Below, piece after piece: positions 40,289 to 49,955 of a stretch of DNA of 64,000 bases (positions are counted from its first letter, which is position 1; each line of letters starts with the position of its first letter). The position numbers were made by a program, and so were the translations under genes. Origin of the DNA: Leifsonia poae (GTDB lineage Bacteria; Actinomycetota; Actinomycetes; Actinomycetales; Microbacteriaceae); the NCBI RefSeq assembly GCF_027921845.1, contig NZ_BSEN01000013.1, positions 173,182-237,181 of the forward strand, read 5' to 3'. Under the pieces are notes generated by a model. That model did no database searches. It saw nothing but the letters and a program-made list of their open reading frames with translations, and had not been told where the DNA came from.

Positions 40289-41365
40289 TCAGCCGACGGC
40301 GACCTCGAGCCCGAGCCAGCCGGCGAGGTCGGCGATCTCCGCGTCGACGTCGGCCCGCATCGTCGCCGTGAAGGGCACGTCCTCGTGGATCGCGTTCACC
40401 CGCAGCACACCCGCCTTGCGGTCGGCGGCCGCGTCGAGCTTCCCGACCATCCGGTCGTCGTGCAGGATCGGCAGCGCGAAGTACCCCCACCGCCGCTTCT
40501 CGGCCGGCTTGTACATCTCGAGCAGATACTCGAACTCGAACAGGTCCTGCGACCGCACCCGGTCGTGGATGAGCCGGTCGAAGGGGGAGAGCAGCGCGGT
40601 GCGGCCCGAGAACGGCCGGCCCACGGCATCCGGATCGACCCGCCAGCGGAGCTTGCTGCCCTCGACCGTCGCCGGCACGCCGGCATCGCCGACCATCTGC
40701 GCGCGTGCGATGCCGAGGGCGCGCAGCCGACGAGCATCCCGGATGCGCGCCGCTTCCTCCTCCGGCACGAATTCGAACGGCGGGTACACGCGCTCCGCCA
40801 GGTCCCAGGTGCGCTGGCGGCCGATGCGGCCGGCCGTGGCGACCTCACCGCGGGCGACGAGCAGTTCGAGCATCCTGGTCACGTTCTGGTTGTGGGTCCA
40901 GCCGGTCGAGACCCACGGCACCGTGCTGGTGTCCGCGATGTCGCGCGACAGCAGGGGGCCGGCGGAGGCGAGCCGGTTCAGCACGTCCTGGTGGAACGAT
41001 TCGTTGGCCGCGATCCAGGCGTGCTCGCGGGGGAAACCGGCGGTGGGCGAGAGGTGCAGCCCGAGATCGGATGTCGGGCGGATCATCGCGAACGGCGGCT
41101 GCGTCGGGTCGTCCTGCGACTTGCGCTCGAACATCGTGCGGTCGTGCTCGATCGCCTGCTGCAGCTGTTCCGGCCGGTACGACGAGCCCATCCGCGACCA
41201 CACGATGAGGTCGGCGCTGGGGGCGATCGCGGCCGTGGGGTCGAGCTGGAGGAAGGTCAGCTGCTCGACGAGCGGCAGCAGTTCGACGGGACGCTCGGCG
41301 CTGAGCAGTTGGGCGCGGACGGCGATGCGGCGGGCTTCCGCCCGCTCCAGGTGGAGGTCGGCCAT
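40289..41365 (-). CDS. YcaQ/AlkX-type DNA glycosylase (HTH_42 winged-helix family)
   Basis: The 358-residue protein belongs to the winged-helix family of interstrand-crosslink DNA glycosylases (YcaQ in E. coli, AZL in Streptomyces). Visible features are EARRIAVRAQLLSA, the LTFLQLDPTAAIAPSADLIVWSR block with the conserved Q-x-D, and LLSPFDRLIHDRVRSQDLFEFEYLLEMY followed by RRWGYFALPILH near the C-terminus. It would remove alkylated or crosslinked bases. It starts 3 bases after the DUF1931 stop, so the two genes form an operon. Confidence 0.85.
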   Translation of the reverse strand: MADLHLERAEARRIAVRAQLLSAERPVELLPLVEQLTFLQLDPTAAIAPSADLIVWSRMGSSYRPEQLQQAIEHDRTMFERKSQDDPTQPPFAMIRPTSDLGLHLSPTAGFPREHAWIAANESFHQDVLNRLASAGPLLSRDIADTSTVPWVSTGWTHNQNVTRMLELLVARGEVATAGRIGRQRTWDLAERVYPPFEFVPEEEAARIRDARRLRALGIARAQMVGDAGVPATVEGSKLRWRVDPDAVGRPFSGRTALLSPFDRLIHDRVRSQDLFEFEYLLEMYKPAEKRRWGYFALPILHDDRMVGKLDAAADRKAGVLRVNAIHEDVPFTATMRADVDAEIADLAGWLGLEVAVG

Positions 41366-41368
41366 GCC

Positions 41369-41815
41369 TCAGAGGAGCATGCCGAAGATGCGGGTGGCCT
41401 TGTCCCAGTGAGTGGGCTGGGGGGTCTTCAGCGACTCGTCGAGCACGCGGAACGACCGCGCCAATGCGACGCCGATCCCCCCGGCGATCTGCGGCAGCTC
41501 AGCGGTCGCCTCGTCGCTGAGCGGCAGCGCCGGTGTGGAACGCCTGCCCAGCTGTTCGAGGATCGCGTCGAGCGACACGGTCTCTCCGACCCGGCCGAAC
41601 GCATGGATGGACTCCCGCAGGCCGGCCGTGATCGGGAGGTCCTGCGGCTCGACGACGTCCCGTCCGCTCGCCTGGGCGTTTCCGACCGCCGTCTCCACCA
41701 GGTCGGCGACCTTGTCGCTGATGAAGTCGTCGAACCGGCGCAGATCGTTCTTGTCGATCTCGAGGCCGGCGGCAGAGAAGAACCGCTCGAAGGCGGCGAT
41801 GCCGATGAGATGCAT
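41369..41815 (-). CDS. DUF1931 histone-fold protein
   Basis: The 148-residue protein opens with MHLIGIAAFERFFSAAGLEIDKNDLRRFDDF and continues with GRDVVEPQDLPITAGLRESI. This is the DUF1931 family, whose Aquifex member (aq_328) folds as two histone folds in one chain. The EPQDLPIT loop corresponds to the loop of a histone fold. It might bind DNA, but the family's role is not settled. GGGAG lies 7-8 bases before the ATG. Its operon partner is a DNA repair glycosylase. Confidence 0.85.
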   Translation of the reverse strand: MHLIGIAAFERFFSAAGLEIDKNDLRRFDDFISDKVADLVETAVGNAQASGRDVVEPQDLPITAGLRESIHAFGRVGETVSLDAILEQLGRRSTPALPLSDEATAELPQIAGGIGVALARSFRVLDESLKTPQPTHWDKATRIFGMLL

Positions 41816-41975
41816 GGTGTGCTCCCGGTGATGGGGATCTCCGCGGGGACCCGCGGAGAGGATGCAGCGCCTGACGAATCTACTCCGGCGCGGTGACCGA
41901 GGGGTAGAGCAGTCGTCGCACGCAGCGCTGCGTCATCCGTTCGATCTGAACGACCGCAGTCCGTAGGCTTGGTGG

Positions 41976-43721
41976 ATGGAGTTGGGTTTCTATGCCGTCA
42001 TCGGCATAGCCGTGATCGTGGCCGTCGCCGCCTTCTCGAGGCGGCTGGGCGTCGCCGCGCCCATCATCCTGGTCGTCGTCGGGGTCACGCTCTCCTATCT
42101 CCCGGGCGTCCCGTCCATCGAGATCCCGCACGAGATCGTGCTCGACGCGGTGCTGCCGCCGATCCTGTACGCCGCCGCCATCCGGCTTCCGCTCGCCGAC
42201 TTCCGGCGAGACCTCGCGCCGATCGCCGGGCTGTCGGTCGCTCTCGTCATCCTGACCGCCTTCGTCTCCGGCTGGCTGCTGTACACACTGCTGCCCCAGC
42301 TGAGCCTCCCGGGAGCGATCGCGCTCGGCGCCATCATCAGCCCACCGGATGCCGTGGCGGCCACGTCCATCGGCCGTCGCCTCGGTCTCCCGCCCCGGCT
42401 GCTGACGCTGCTCGAGGGCGAGGGGCTCGTCAACGACGCCACCGCCCTGGTGCTGCTGCGCACCGCGACCGCCGCCGCGGCCGGTCTGCTGGCGACGCCG
42501 TTCGCCGGCGTGCTCGACTTCTTCTACGCGACCATCGCGGGCATCGCCGTCGGCCTGGCCGCGGGCTTCCTGTCGGTCTACGTGCGGTCGAAGCTCTCCG
42601 ACCCGCTGCTCGACACCGCCCTCTCGATCGCGGTGCCGTTCGCCGCCTTCATGCCGGCGGAGGCGATCGGTGGCTCGGGTGTGCTCGCGGTCGTGGTCGC
42701 CGGGCTCTACACGGGCTACGCGAGTCCGAAGGCGTTCACCGCCCAGGCGAGGATCACCGACCGCATCAACTGGGGGACGATCCAGTTCCTGCTCGAGAAC
42801 GCGGTGTTCCTCGTCATCGGGCTCGAGATCCGCACGCTCGTCGAAGACGTGCAGGCCGACGATGAACTGCTCGGCGTCTGGGAGTCGGTCGGCATCGGCC
42901 TGCTCGCGCTCGCCGTGCTCATCATCATCCGGTTCGCCTGGGCGATCCCGCTGGTCTGGGGCTTGCGAAGACGCACGGAGCGCGCGGAGAAGCGAACCCT
43001 CCACGAGCTCCTGCTGGTCAGCTACTACCGCAACCATCCGGTCGAGACCGTGCACCAACGTCGGCGCAAAGACCTCGCCGAGCGCCGGTACGGGCGGATG
43101 CGTGCCGACCTGGAGGCGATGCGAGAGCAGCGGATCGACTGGCGCGGGGGAGTGATCCTCGGTTGGTCCGGTATGCGCGGCGTGGTCACGCTCGCCGCGG
43201 CGCAATCGCTGCCCGGCGCCGAAGACGGCTTCCCGTACCGCCCGCAGCTCATCCTGATCGCGTTCACCGTGGCCGTCGTCAGTCTCATCGTGCAAGGCGG
43301 AACCCTGCCGGCACTCATCCGGTTGCTGAAGGTGGAGGGCGCCGATCCCGATCAGGATCGCCGTCAGCTCGCAGCGCTGCTCGACGACCTCAGCAACGCC
43401 GGCCTCGAGGTGCTCGACGACCCGTCGCTCGCCGCCGGCACCGACGAGATCATCGACCCCGAGGTCGTGGAGCGGGTGCGGCAGTCGTCGTTCCTGCGCA
43501 CCGAGGCGGCCTGGGAGCGGGCCAGGCTCTCTGCGGCCCCCGTGAACGAACGGCCGCACCTGCTCTACCGCACCCTCCGGCTCGCGGTCGTCGACGCCGA
43601 GCGCAACAAGCTGATGGAAGAGCGGCGGCAGGGACGCTATCCGTCGCGCATCTTCGAAGAGGCGGAGGCGATGCTCGACGTCGAGGAGACGCGTCTGCGC
43701 CCGACGCGCCGCGGACACTGA
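41976..43721 (+). CDS. Cation/proton antiporter, CPA1 (NhaP/NHE) family
   Basis: The 581-residue protein has about 12 membrane helices (residues 1-430) and then a soluble helical tail of about 150 residues. Key motifs are ISPPDAVAATS with Asp125 and GEGLVNDATALV with Asn153/Asp154, the ion-site pair of electroneutral CPA1 exchangers, and GWSGMRGVVTLA in a late helix. It would exchange Na+ or K+ for protons. Leader and ribosome site are not obvious (TAGGCT lies about 10 bases before the ATG), so the transcript may be nearly leaderless. Confidence 0.9.
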   Translation: MELGFYAVIGIAVIVAVAAFSRRLGVAAPIILVVVGVTLSYLPGVPSIEIPHEIVLDAVLPPILYAAAIRLPLADFRRDLAPIAGLSVALVILTAFVSGWLLYTLLPQLSLPGAIALGAIISPPDAVAATSIGRRLGLPPRLLTLLEGEGLVNDATALVLLRTATAAAAGLLATPFAGVLDFFYATIAGIAVGLAAGFLSVYVRSKLSDPLLDTALSIAVPFAAFMPAEAIGGSGVLAVVVAGLYTGYASPKAFTAQARITDRINWGTIQFLLENAVFLVIGLEIRTLVEDVQADDELLGVWESVGIGLLALAVLIIIRFAWAIPLVWGLRRRTERAEKRTLHELLLVSYYRNHPVETVHQRRRKDLAERRYGRMRADLEAMREQRIDWRGGVILGWSGMRGVVTLAAAQSLPGAEDGFPYRPQLILIAFTVAVVSLIVQGGTLPALIRLLKVEGADPDQDRRQLAALLDDLSNAGLEVLDDPSLAAGTDEIIDPEVVERVRQSSFLRTEAAWERARLSAAPVNERPHLLYRTLRLAVVDAERNKLMEERRQGRYPSRIFEEAEAMLDVEETRLRPTRRGH

Positions 43722-43811
43722 TCGGGAGTTCCGCTCAGGTTTCTGAGAGAGTGCCAAGGGTTCGCCGCGTCGCGTCAGGGCATTCAAAGCGCATCGTGAC
43801 AGCGTAGAGAC

Positions 43812-46406
43812 GTGACTTCCCACCCGTTCTCTGCCGATCCCGCACGCCGAGCGGAGTTCTGGCGGCGGTTCGAGCCACTCCGCAGCTATGAACTCGAGCC
43901 GGCCACGAGCCGCATCGGGCTTTTCGCCCAGTTCGCCATCGCCAGCCTCGTCGCCGCTGTTCTCGTCGCGGCCGCCGTGCTCCCCGGCTTGCTGGGAATG
44001 ACCGGTGTGGTCTCCGCCGCCGCGTCCGGCTTCGAGCAGCTGCCGGCGACGCTGTCCATCGCCCCGTTCGCGCAGAACTCCACTCTCTACGCGAAGCAGG
44101 GCGGCAAGGACGTCCCCATCGCCAGCTTCTACGCGCAGAACCGCCAGAACGTCTCGTGGACTCAGGTCTCGCAGACGATGAAGGACGCGACGATCGCGGC
44201 CGAAGACCCGCGCTACTACTCGGACGGTCCGATCGACGTGCTCGGCACCGTGCGAGGCGCTCTCTCCACCGTGGTGGGCAACAACGTGCAGGGCGGGTCG
44301 TCCATCACCCAGCAGTACGTGAAGAACGTCGAGGTGCAGCGCTGTGACGCCCTCACCGACGCCAAGAAACTGCAGGCCTGCTATCAGGATGCGGCCGGTG
44401 TCACCCTCCAGCGCAAGGTGCAGGAGATGCGCTACGCCGTCGGCATCGAGAAGAAGTACACCAAGCAGGAGATCCTGCTCGGCTACCTCAACGTCGTCGG
44501 GTTCGGCGGGCAGATCTACGGCGTCGCCAGCGCCGCCCACTACTACTTCAACACCACTGCGGACAAGCTGACCCTCCCGCAGGCGGCGACGCTCGTCGCG
44601 ATGCTGAACAATCCGGCCAACCTGCGCATCGACGAGCCCAAGAACACCGCCAATGGCGCGGCCAACGGCTACAAGGCCACCAAAGACCGCCGCGACTACG
44701 TGCTCGACCGCATGTACGTGAATCACAAGATCACGAAGGCGCAGCGGGATGCGGCCAAGGCCACCCCGGTGTCGCCGACGATCATGCCGTCGACCTCCGG
44801 ATGCGCCACCGCAGCACGCTACAACGCCGCGTTCTTCTGCGACTACGTGCGCGACGTGGTGCTCAACGATCCCGCCTTCGGCAAGACGTCCGACGACCGG
44901 TGGGCCACGCTCACCCGCGGTGGCCTGAAGATCTACACCACGCTCAACCTCGACCTGCAGGCGACCGCGCAGCAGTCCCTGAGCTCGTACATCCCCGCGA
45001 CGGAGGAGGGCATCGACCTGGGCGCGTCGAACGTGTCGATGGAGACCGGCACCGGGCGCATCGTGACGATGGTGGAGAACCGCGCCTTCAACAACACCGA
45101 TCAGCCGTCGCCGGGCACCACGGCAGTGAACTACAACACCGATCAGGCCTACGGAGGATCGCAGGGCTTCCAGACCGGGTCGACATTCAAGGCGTTCGAC
45201 CTGGCCGCGTGGCTGGAGTCCGGCCACAGCCTGTACGACAGTATCGACGCGACCCAGCACGACTTCCCGACGTCGGACTTCACCAACACGTGCGCCGACA
45301 TCAACGGACCCGACTGGCCGGTCACGAACGACGAGGGCTCCGCGAGCTACCTGTCCGTGCTGTCCGCGACCGCCGAGTCCGTCAACACCGCCTTCGCCAA
45401 GATGGGAACGCAGGTCGACCTCTGCTCGATCCTGAACGCGGCCAAGAGCCTCGGTGTGCATCCGGCGTCGTCGGCGAACCCGCTCACCTCGGTGCCATCG
45501 ATGATCCTGGGTGTGAACTACCTGTCGCCCCTGACGATGGCGACCGCCTACGCCGGCATCGCCAACGGCGGTGTCGTCTGCACCCCGGTCGCGATCGACA
45601 AGATCATCAACCCGGACGGCACGTCGCGCAAGGTCACCCCGTCGAGCTGCACGCAGGGCCTCCGCCCCGACATCGCCGCGGGCGTCACCTACGCGCTGCA
45701 GGGCGTCATGAGCAACGGAACCGCCACCAGCGCCAACCCGGATGACGGTGTGCCGATCATGGGCAAGACCGGAACGACCGACGACTCCCTGCAGAACTGG
45801 CTCGTGACCTCCACCTCGAAGGTGGCCACGGCGACCTGGGTCGGGAACGTCTCGGGGCAGACTCCGCTGCGCAGCCTCTACTTCAACGGTGTGGGCGGCG
45901 GCGACGTGAAGTTCGAGATCGCGCGCCCCATCCTGCAGGCGATCAATGGGATCTACGGCGGCAGCGACTTCACGCCGCCCTCGGATGCGATGCTCTACGG
46001 TTCCCAGATCACGGTGCCGGATGTCACAGGCAAGACCACCGACGAGGCCACCAAGACGTTGCAGGGACTCGGGCTCACCGTTTCCGTCGACCCGACGCCC
46101 GTCGACGGAACGCAGCCGGCAGGAACCATCGCCGCCACCTCCCCGACGTCGGACACCACGGTCGCCGCGGGGACCCAGATCACGCTGCAGACCAGCAACG
46201 GGCTGCTGGCCGCGGTGCCGTCGGGGCTGATCGGTTCGGCGGTGACGGACGCGCAAGCGGCACTGACAGCCGCCGGCTTCACGAACGTCGTGGTGCAAGG
46301 CCCGGGAGGCGCGACGCCGACCCCGGGTGCGAGCGTGGCCGACGTGTCGCCCGGCGAGGGCTCGCAGGCGCGCAAAGACGCGCAGATCGTGCTGACGACG
46401 GGCTAG
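43812..46406 (+). CDS. Class A penicillin-binding protein with two PASTA domains
   Basis: The 864-residue bifunctional peptidoglycan synthase starts at a GTG. One membrane anchor lies near residues 38-62. The glycosyltransferase domain has AAEDPRYYS with catalytic Glu131 and GGSSITQQYVKN. The transpeptidase domain has STFK (Ser457-Lys460), SVN (523-525) and KTG (652-654). Residues about 735-864 form two PASTA domains (ITVPDVTGKTTDEATKTLQGLGL, then the second repeat). It polymerises and crosslinks peptidoglycan outside the membrane. Confidence 0.93.
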   Translation: MTSHPFSADPARRAEFWRRFEPLRSYELEPATSRIGLFAQFAIASLVAAVLVAAAVLPGLLGMTGVVSAAASGFEQLPATLSIAPFAQNSTLYAKQGGKDVPIASFYAQNRQNVSWTQVSQTMKDATIAAEDPRYYSDGPIDVLGTVRGALSTVVGNNVQGGSSITQQYVKNVEVQRCDALTDAKKLQACYQDAAGVTLQRKVQEMRYAVGIEKKYTKQEILLGYLNVVGFGGQIYGVASAAHYYFNTTADKLTLPQAATLVAMLNNPANLRIDEPKNTANGAANGYKATKDRRDYVLDRMYVNHKITKAQRDAAKATPVSPTIMPSTSGCATAARYNAAFFCDYVRDVVLNDPAFGKTSDDRWATLTRGGLKIYTTLNLDLQATAQQSLSSYIPATEEGIDLGASNVSMETGTGRIVTMVENRAFNNTDQPSPGTTAVNYNTDQAYGGSQGFQTGSTFKAFDLAAWLESGHSLYDSIDATQHDFPTSDFTNTCADINGPDWPVTNDEGSASYLSVLSATAESVNTAFAKMGTQVDLCSILNAAKSLGVHPASSANPLTSVPSMILGVNYLSPLTMATAYAGIANGGVVCTPVAIDKIINPDGTSRKVTPSSCTQGLRPDIAAGVTYALQGVMSNGTATSANPDDGVPIMGKTGTTDDSLQNWLVTSTSKVATATWVGNVSGQTPLRSLYFNGVGGGDVKFEIARPILQAINGIYGGSDFTPPSDAMLYGSQITVPDVTGKTTDEATKTLQGLGLTVSVDPTPVDGTQPAGTIAATSPTSDTTVAAGTQITLQTSNGLLAAVPSGLIGSAVTDAQAALTAAGFTNVVVQGPGGATPTPGASVADVSPGEGSQARKDAQIVLTTG

Positions 46407-46422
46407 CTGCGCGATCCGGCGA

Positions 46423-49400
46423 CTACGGCACCACCACGCCCTTCAGCACCACCGGGCTGTGCACGCCGTAGTTGAGCTCGTCGGCCTGGGTCGTACCCGA
46501 GGGGACGATCGTGTCCATCACCTTGGGCACGGTGTTCGGGTCGGCGGAGCACAGCGGGCTCGATCCTCCGGGGACGCAGACGCCGAAGGAGTAGGCGCCG
46601 GGCGTCGCGGTGAAGGAGCGGGTCTGGTCGACGCCATGGGTGCCGTCCTGGCCGGTGAGGGCGATCGCGAACGACCATCCGGATGCCGGCGTGCCGCCGA
46701 GCGCCGTCTTGGTCACGCTGAACGTCGTGTAGCGGGACACCGCGTTGGCGCTCACGGTGACCACACCTGTCGAGGCGCCGGACGCATCCAGGATCTTGCT
46801 GCCGGTGAAGCCCTGGGCCTCGATCAGGCGGCTCCACGCGGGGGCGACCTGGTAGTTCATGCTCGGGTACGAGGCCGCAGAAGACGTTGTAGCGGCGCCG
46901 GGCTGCCCGACGTAGACATCGACGAGCTGGGCGCCGTTCGTCGAGCCGAACGTCGGCGTGAGGTCGGCGGTCTGCATCCGGAACGTAATCGTGGAGCCCG
47001 TGTCGTAGACCTGGAACTTCGTGAGGTCGAAGGCTCCCGCGTGGAAGTCGCCCGACGTCGGATACGCGTAGTTCCCCGGCCCGTTGTCGTCGCCGTTCGG
47101 GTCGTCGGCCGTGAACAGCAGCGTGCCCTCCACCACATCATTGACCACCGAGCGCACGACCTGCGCCGTTCCACCTCCCGGCGCCGTCGACGTGACGACC
47201 AGTACGTTGGTGCCGGCTGCTGCCGTGATCGGCACGCTGAACGCGCCGCCGGCGCCGGCGGTCACATGCGTCACGGTCGTCGCCGAGTCTCCGTCGGTGG
47301 CGACATCCGCGATGTCGACGGAGGCGCCCGGCACGGCCGTGCCGGTGACGGTGATCGTCGCGCTGGCGGCGGTTCCGTCGACGGGCGAGGTGACCGTCAG
47401 CGGCGTGCTCGCCTGGGTGTGCGTCACATAGCGGTCACGCACCTGGGCCGGCTGCTCGAGGCTGCGCCCCGCTGCGAGGTCGGCGGTCAGCCGCACCTGC
47501 GACGCGGAACCCCAGGTGAGCGGCGACGCCGATCCGTCCGCTTGGCCGTTCACGAAGCCGATGGATGCCGTGGCCGGGTCTGTCCCGTAGGGCGAACGCG
47601 GCAGATTCGGAGCATCCCAGACCTGCTCGGGCACGAGGCCGGGCCCGGAGTTCATCCGGTTGATCGTCGCCAGGATGCCCGAGGCCGTGCTCTTCTGGCC
47701 CAGGGCGATGTACTGCTGAGCCCGCTCCGCTCCGAGCACCGGCCACGGATGCCCGGTGCCGGTGTTCGCCCCGGAGTTCGTCCACGGCGCTCCGTCGATC
47801 GTGCAGCTCGTTCCGGCGCCGACCACGCAGTCTCCGTAACCGTCGCCGTTGTAGCGCAGCCAGCCGGTACCGCTCGCCGTCGGGCGCTTGATCGTCGCGT
47901 CGACGACCTTCAGCGAGTTCGCGATCACGGGATCGGTTGCGGGCAGGATGCCCAGGCGCACGTACTCGAGGAAGCCGGCATCGGCGATCGCGCGCTGGTC
48001 GAGCGTCGGGCCGCCGTTGCCGGTGTTGTAGCTGATCGCCGCGTTCGGGTCGCCGGTCTTCGACAGCCGGATGAAGTACGGCGACGATGAGAGCGGACCG
48101 TTCGTGGTCACGCCCCAGGCCGTGATGTTCCGCTGATACTGGTCGGCGGTCGCGCGCCAGACGCGGGCGCTCGCCGCGTCTCCGTGAACGTCGGCGATGG
48201 CGGCGCCGGCCACGAGGGCGGCGATCTCGGCGGCGATGGTCGAGGGGGAGTAGCCCGTCTGCTCCTCCCAGCGCTCGACGCCGAAGCTCGGGCCGTGGCT
48301 GATGAGGAAGTTCGCGGCCGACTTCACGTGCGGCCAGAGGGTGTTGTCGGAGGCGAGTCCCGACTGCAGCGCCATCAGGATCGGGTACGCCGTCTCATCC
48401 AGCTGGTCGTTGAAGGCGTCGGCGGCCTTCGTGCCGTCGAGCAGTGAGTTGCGGGGTTGCGATCCGTTGGCCTGCTGGCTCTTCAGCAGCAGGTACCGCA
48501 CGGTGTCCCGCGCCGTCGCGAGGTCACCGTCGGTGTAGAGGGCGGTCCACGCCTCGTAGAGATCGCGGGAGAACACCTCGCGGTAGCCGTTGCTGAAGAG
48601 GTTGTTCGGGTCGTTCGCGACGATCGACTGGCCCCAGGGAGCATCCAACCCCGCGACGATCGCGCCGGGGTACTTCTTGTCCTCCGACGCCTTCACGACG
48701 TTCGCCGACTGGTAGTAGTTCTTGATCGCGGCGAGGCGCTGGGATCCGGAGAGGCCGGGAGCGGTGAGGAACGGGACGCGCAGCCCCGCATCGTATTTCA
48801 GCCAGCCGCCGAGGTACGACGCGGTGAGCTTCAGGGCGGAGCTGCCGATCGTGGCGCCGGCCGTCTTCACGGCGGACGACTGCGTGCTTCCGAAGCCGAG
48901 CGCGAGGGTCGCGTTGCCCGAACGGTCGCGGGCGACACCGACGGTCTGCTCCACGTTGCCACCGGTGGCGGTCGCCGTGGCGGGGCTGAGCGTGTGCGTG
49001 GCGTCGAGCTGCGTGATGGAATCGCTGGCCGTTCCCACGAACCCGCTGCTCAGCGATGAGAACGGCCGGTCGCCGCGCAGGGCGAGATACGACGGCACGG
49101 CGTAGGCGGTGCGATTCGCCTGGCTGATCGTGTTCGTGTCGTAGGTGACCGGAACGGCCGTGCCGGAGGAGGTGTCGACGACGGCGGTGTCGGCGCCGCC
49201 GTTCGCGGTGCCGCCCCCTCCGTTGCCTCCCGCGTTCGCGTCCAGTCGAACGTAGAGCTTGTAGGCGCCGGCTCCCGCCTTCAGCGCCTGGAACCGCGTG
49301 CGGATGACAACGCTGTCGCGCGACGGATCCGTCAGGTAGGTCGTGACGATGCGATACGCGCCGCTCTTCGCGGTCGAGGTGACCGTGCACATCATGCCTG

Positions 49401-49779
49401 TGGCATCAGCGGCCGCCGTGTACGTCATGTCCCGCGCCTGCAGATCGGTGAACGAGGAGCCGTCGGTCACCAGGAACTGCATCGTCTCGACGTTGGTGGC
49501 GTCGACCGTCGGCGCGTAGACGTCGCTCAGGATGCCGTTGGCGACGGTGAACCAGATCTTCGACCCCGTGTTGCGCGCGGTGCCGACGCAGTCCTTGCGT
49601 GACTGCGCCTGGTGGCTGACCGCGCCGGGCGAGCCCGCAGCTTCGCCGCTCGCGGCAGTGCCGCCGCTGGGAGCGGCGGCAGCGGGAACGACGGCAGCGG
49701 CGCCCGTGGTGCTCAGGCCGAGGGCGGCGAGAGCGATGACGGTGGCGGCTGCCGGAAGGACGAAACGACGACGGATCAC
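46423..49779 (-). CDS. Secreted glucodextranase-type enzyme, glycoside hydrolase family 15
   Basis: I prefer the GTG at 49779 (1118 residues), which leaves a normal signal peptide (IRRRFVLPAAATVIALAALG); a GTG at 49821 is the alternative. The order is that of bacterial glucodextranase: an N-terminal beta domain (about 60-320), an (alpha/alpha)6 catalytic barrel with RWEEQTGYSPST (likely acid among Glu505/506) and VPEQVWDAPNLP (likely base Glu718), an Ig-like domain (about 790-870) and a C-terminal beta domain with DDPNGDDNGPGNYAYPTSGDF. It would release glucose from alpha-glucans outside the cell. Confidence 0.85.
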   Translation of the reverse strand: MIRRRFVLPAAATVIALAALGLSTTGAAAVVPAAAAPSGGTAASGEAAGSPGAVSHQAQSRKDCVGTARNTGSKIWFTVANGILSDVYAPTVDATNVETMQFLVTDGSSFTDLQARDMTYTAAADATGMMCTVTSTAKSGAYRIVTTYLTDPSRDSVVIRTRFQALKAGAGAYKLYVRLDANAGGNGGGGTANGGADTAVVDTSSGTAVPVTYDTNTISQANRTAYAVPSYLALRGDRPFSSLSSGFVGTASDSITQLDATHTLSPATATATGGNVEQTVGVARDRSGNATLALGFGSTQSSAVKTAGATIGSSALKLTASYLGGWLKYDAGLRVPFLTAPGLSGSQRLAAIKNYYQSANVVKASEDKKYPGAIVAGLDAPWGQSIVANDPNNLFSNGYREVFSRDLYEAWTALYTDGDLATARDTVRYLLLKSQQANGSQPRNSLLDGTKAADAFNDQLDETAYPILMALQSGLASDNTLWPHVKSAANFLISHGPSFGVERWEEQTGYSPSTIAAEIAALVAGAAIADVHGDAASARVWRATADQYQRNITAWGVTTNGPLSSSPYFIRLSKTGDPNAAISYNTGNGGPTLDQRAIADAGFLEYVRLGILPATDPVIANSLKVVDATIKRPTASGTGWLRYNGDGYGDCVVGAGTSCTIDGAPWTNSGANTGTGHPWPVLGAERAQQYIALGQKSTASGILATINRMNSGPGLVPEQVWDAPNLPRSPYGTDPATASIGFVNGQADGSASPLTWGSASQVRLTADLAAGRSLEQPAQVRDRYVTHTQASTPLTVTSPVDGTAASATITVTGTAVPGASVDIADVATDGDSATTVTHVTAGAGGAFSVPITAAAGTNVLVVTSTAPGGGTAQVVRSVVNDVVEGTLLFTADDPNGDDNGPGNYAYPTSGDFHAGAFDLTKFQVYDTGSTITFRMQTADLTPTFGSTNGAQLVDVYVGQPGAATTSSAASYPSMNYQVAPAWSRLIEAQGFTGSKILDASGASTGVVTVSANAVSRYTTFSVTKTALGGTPASGWSFAIALTGQDGTHGVDQTRSFTATPGAYSFGVCVPGGSSPLCSADPNTVPKVMDTIVPSGTTQADELNYGVHSPVVLKGVVVP

Positions 49780-49955
49780 GATCGCACCCCATTCGAACGC
49801 GCTGCGGTGCGCGCTCTCCACGCAGGACCGTACCCCCGTTCGGGGGGCGGAGGCAATGGTTCACCGCCGGTTGGTGGACGGTCGCCGATCGACGCCCGCC
49901 TGCTCGTCCGCCACAATGGGTGCACTCGCTCGTCGCCGACGGCCGGAGGACTTTC

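Noticed and set aside
43722-43811. A riboswitch or small RNA before the penicillin-binding protein gene
   Set aside because: No stable or familiar fold is visible in the 90 bases.
41880-46298. A 1472-codon open frame on the - strand opposite the antiporter and penicillin-binding protein genes
   Set aside because: It crosses two clear genes and their gap, and its Arg/His/Gly-rich translation is typical of the shadow frame of GC-rich codons; it has no ribosome site or domain.
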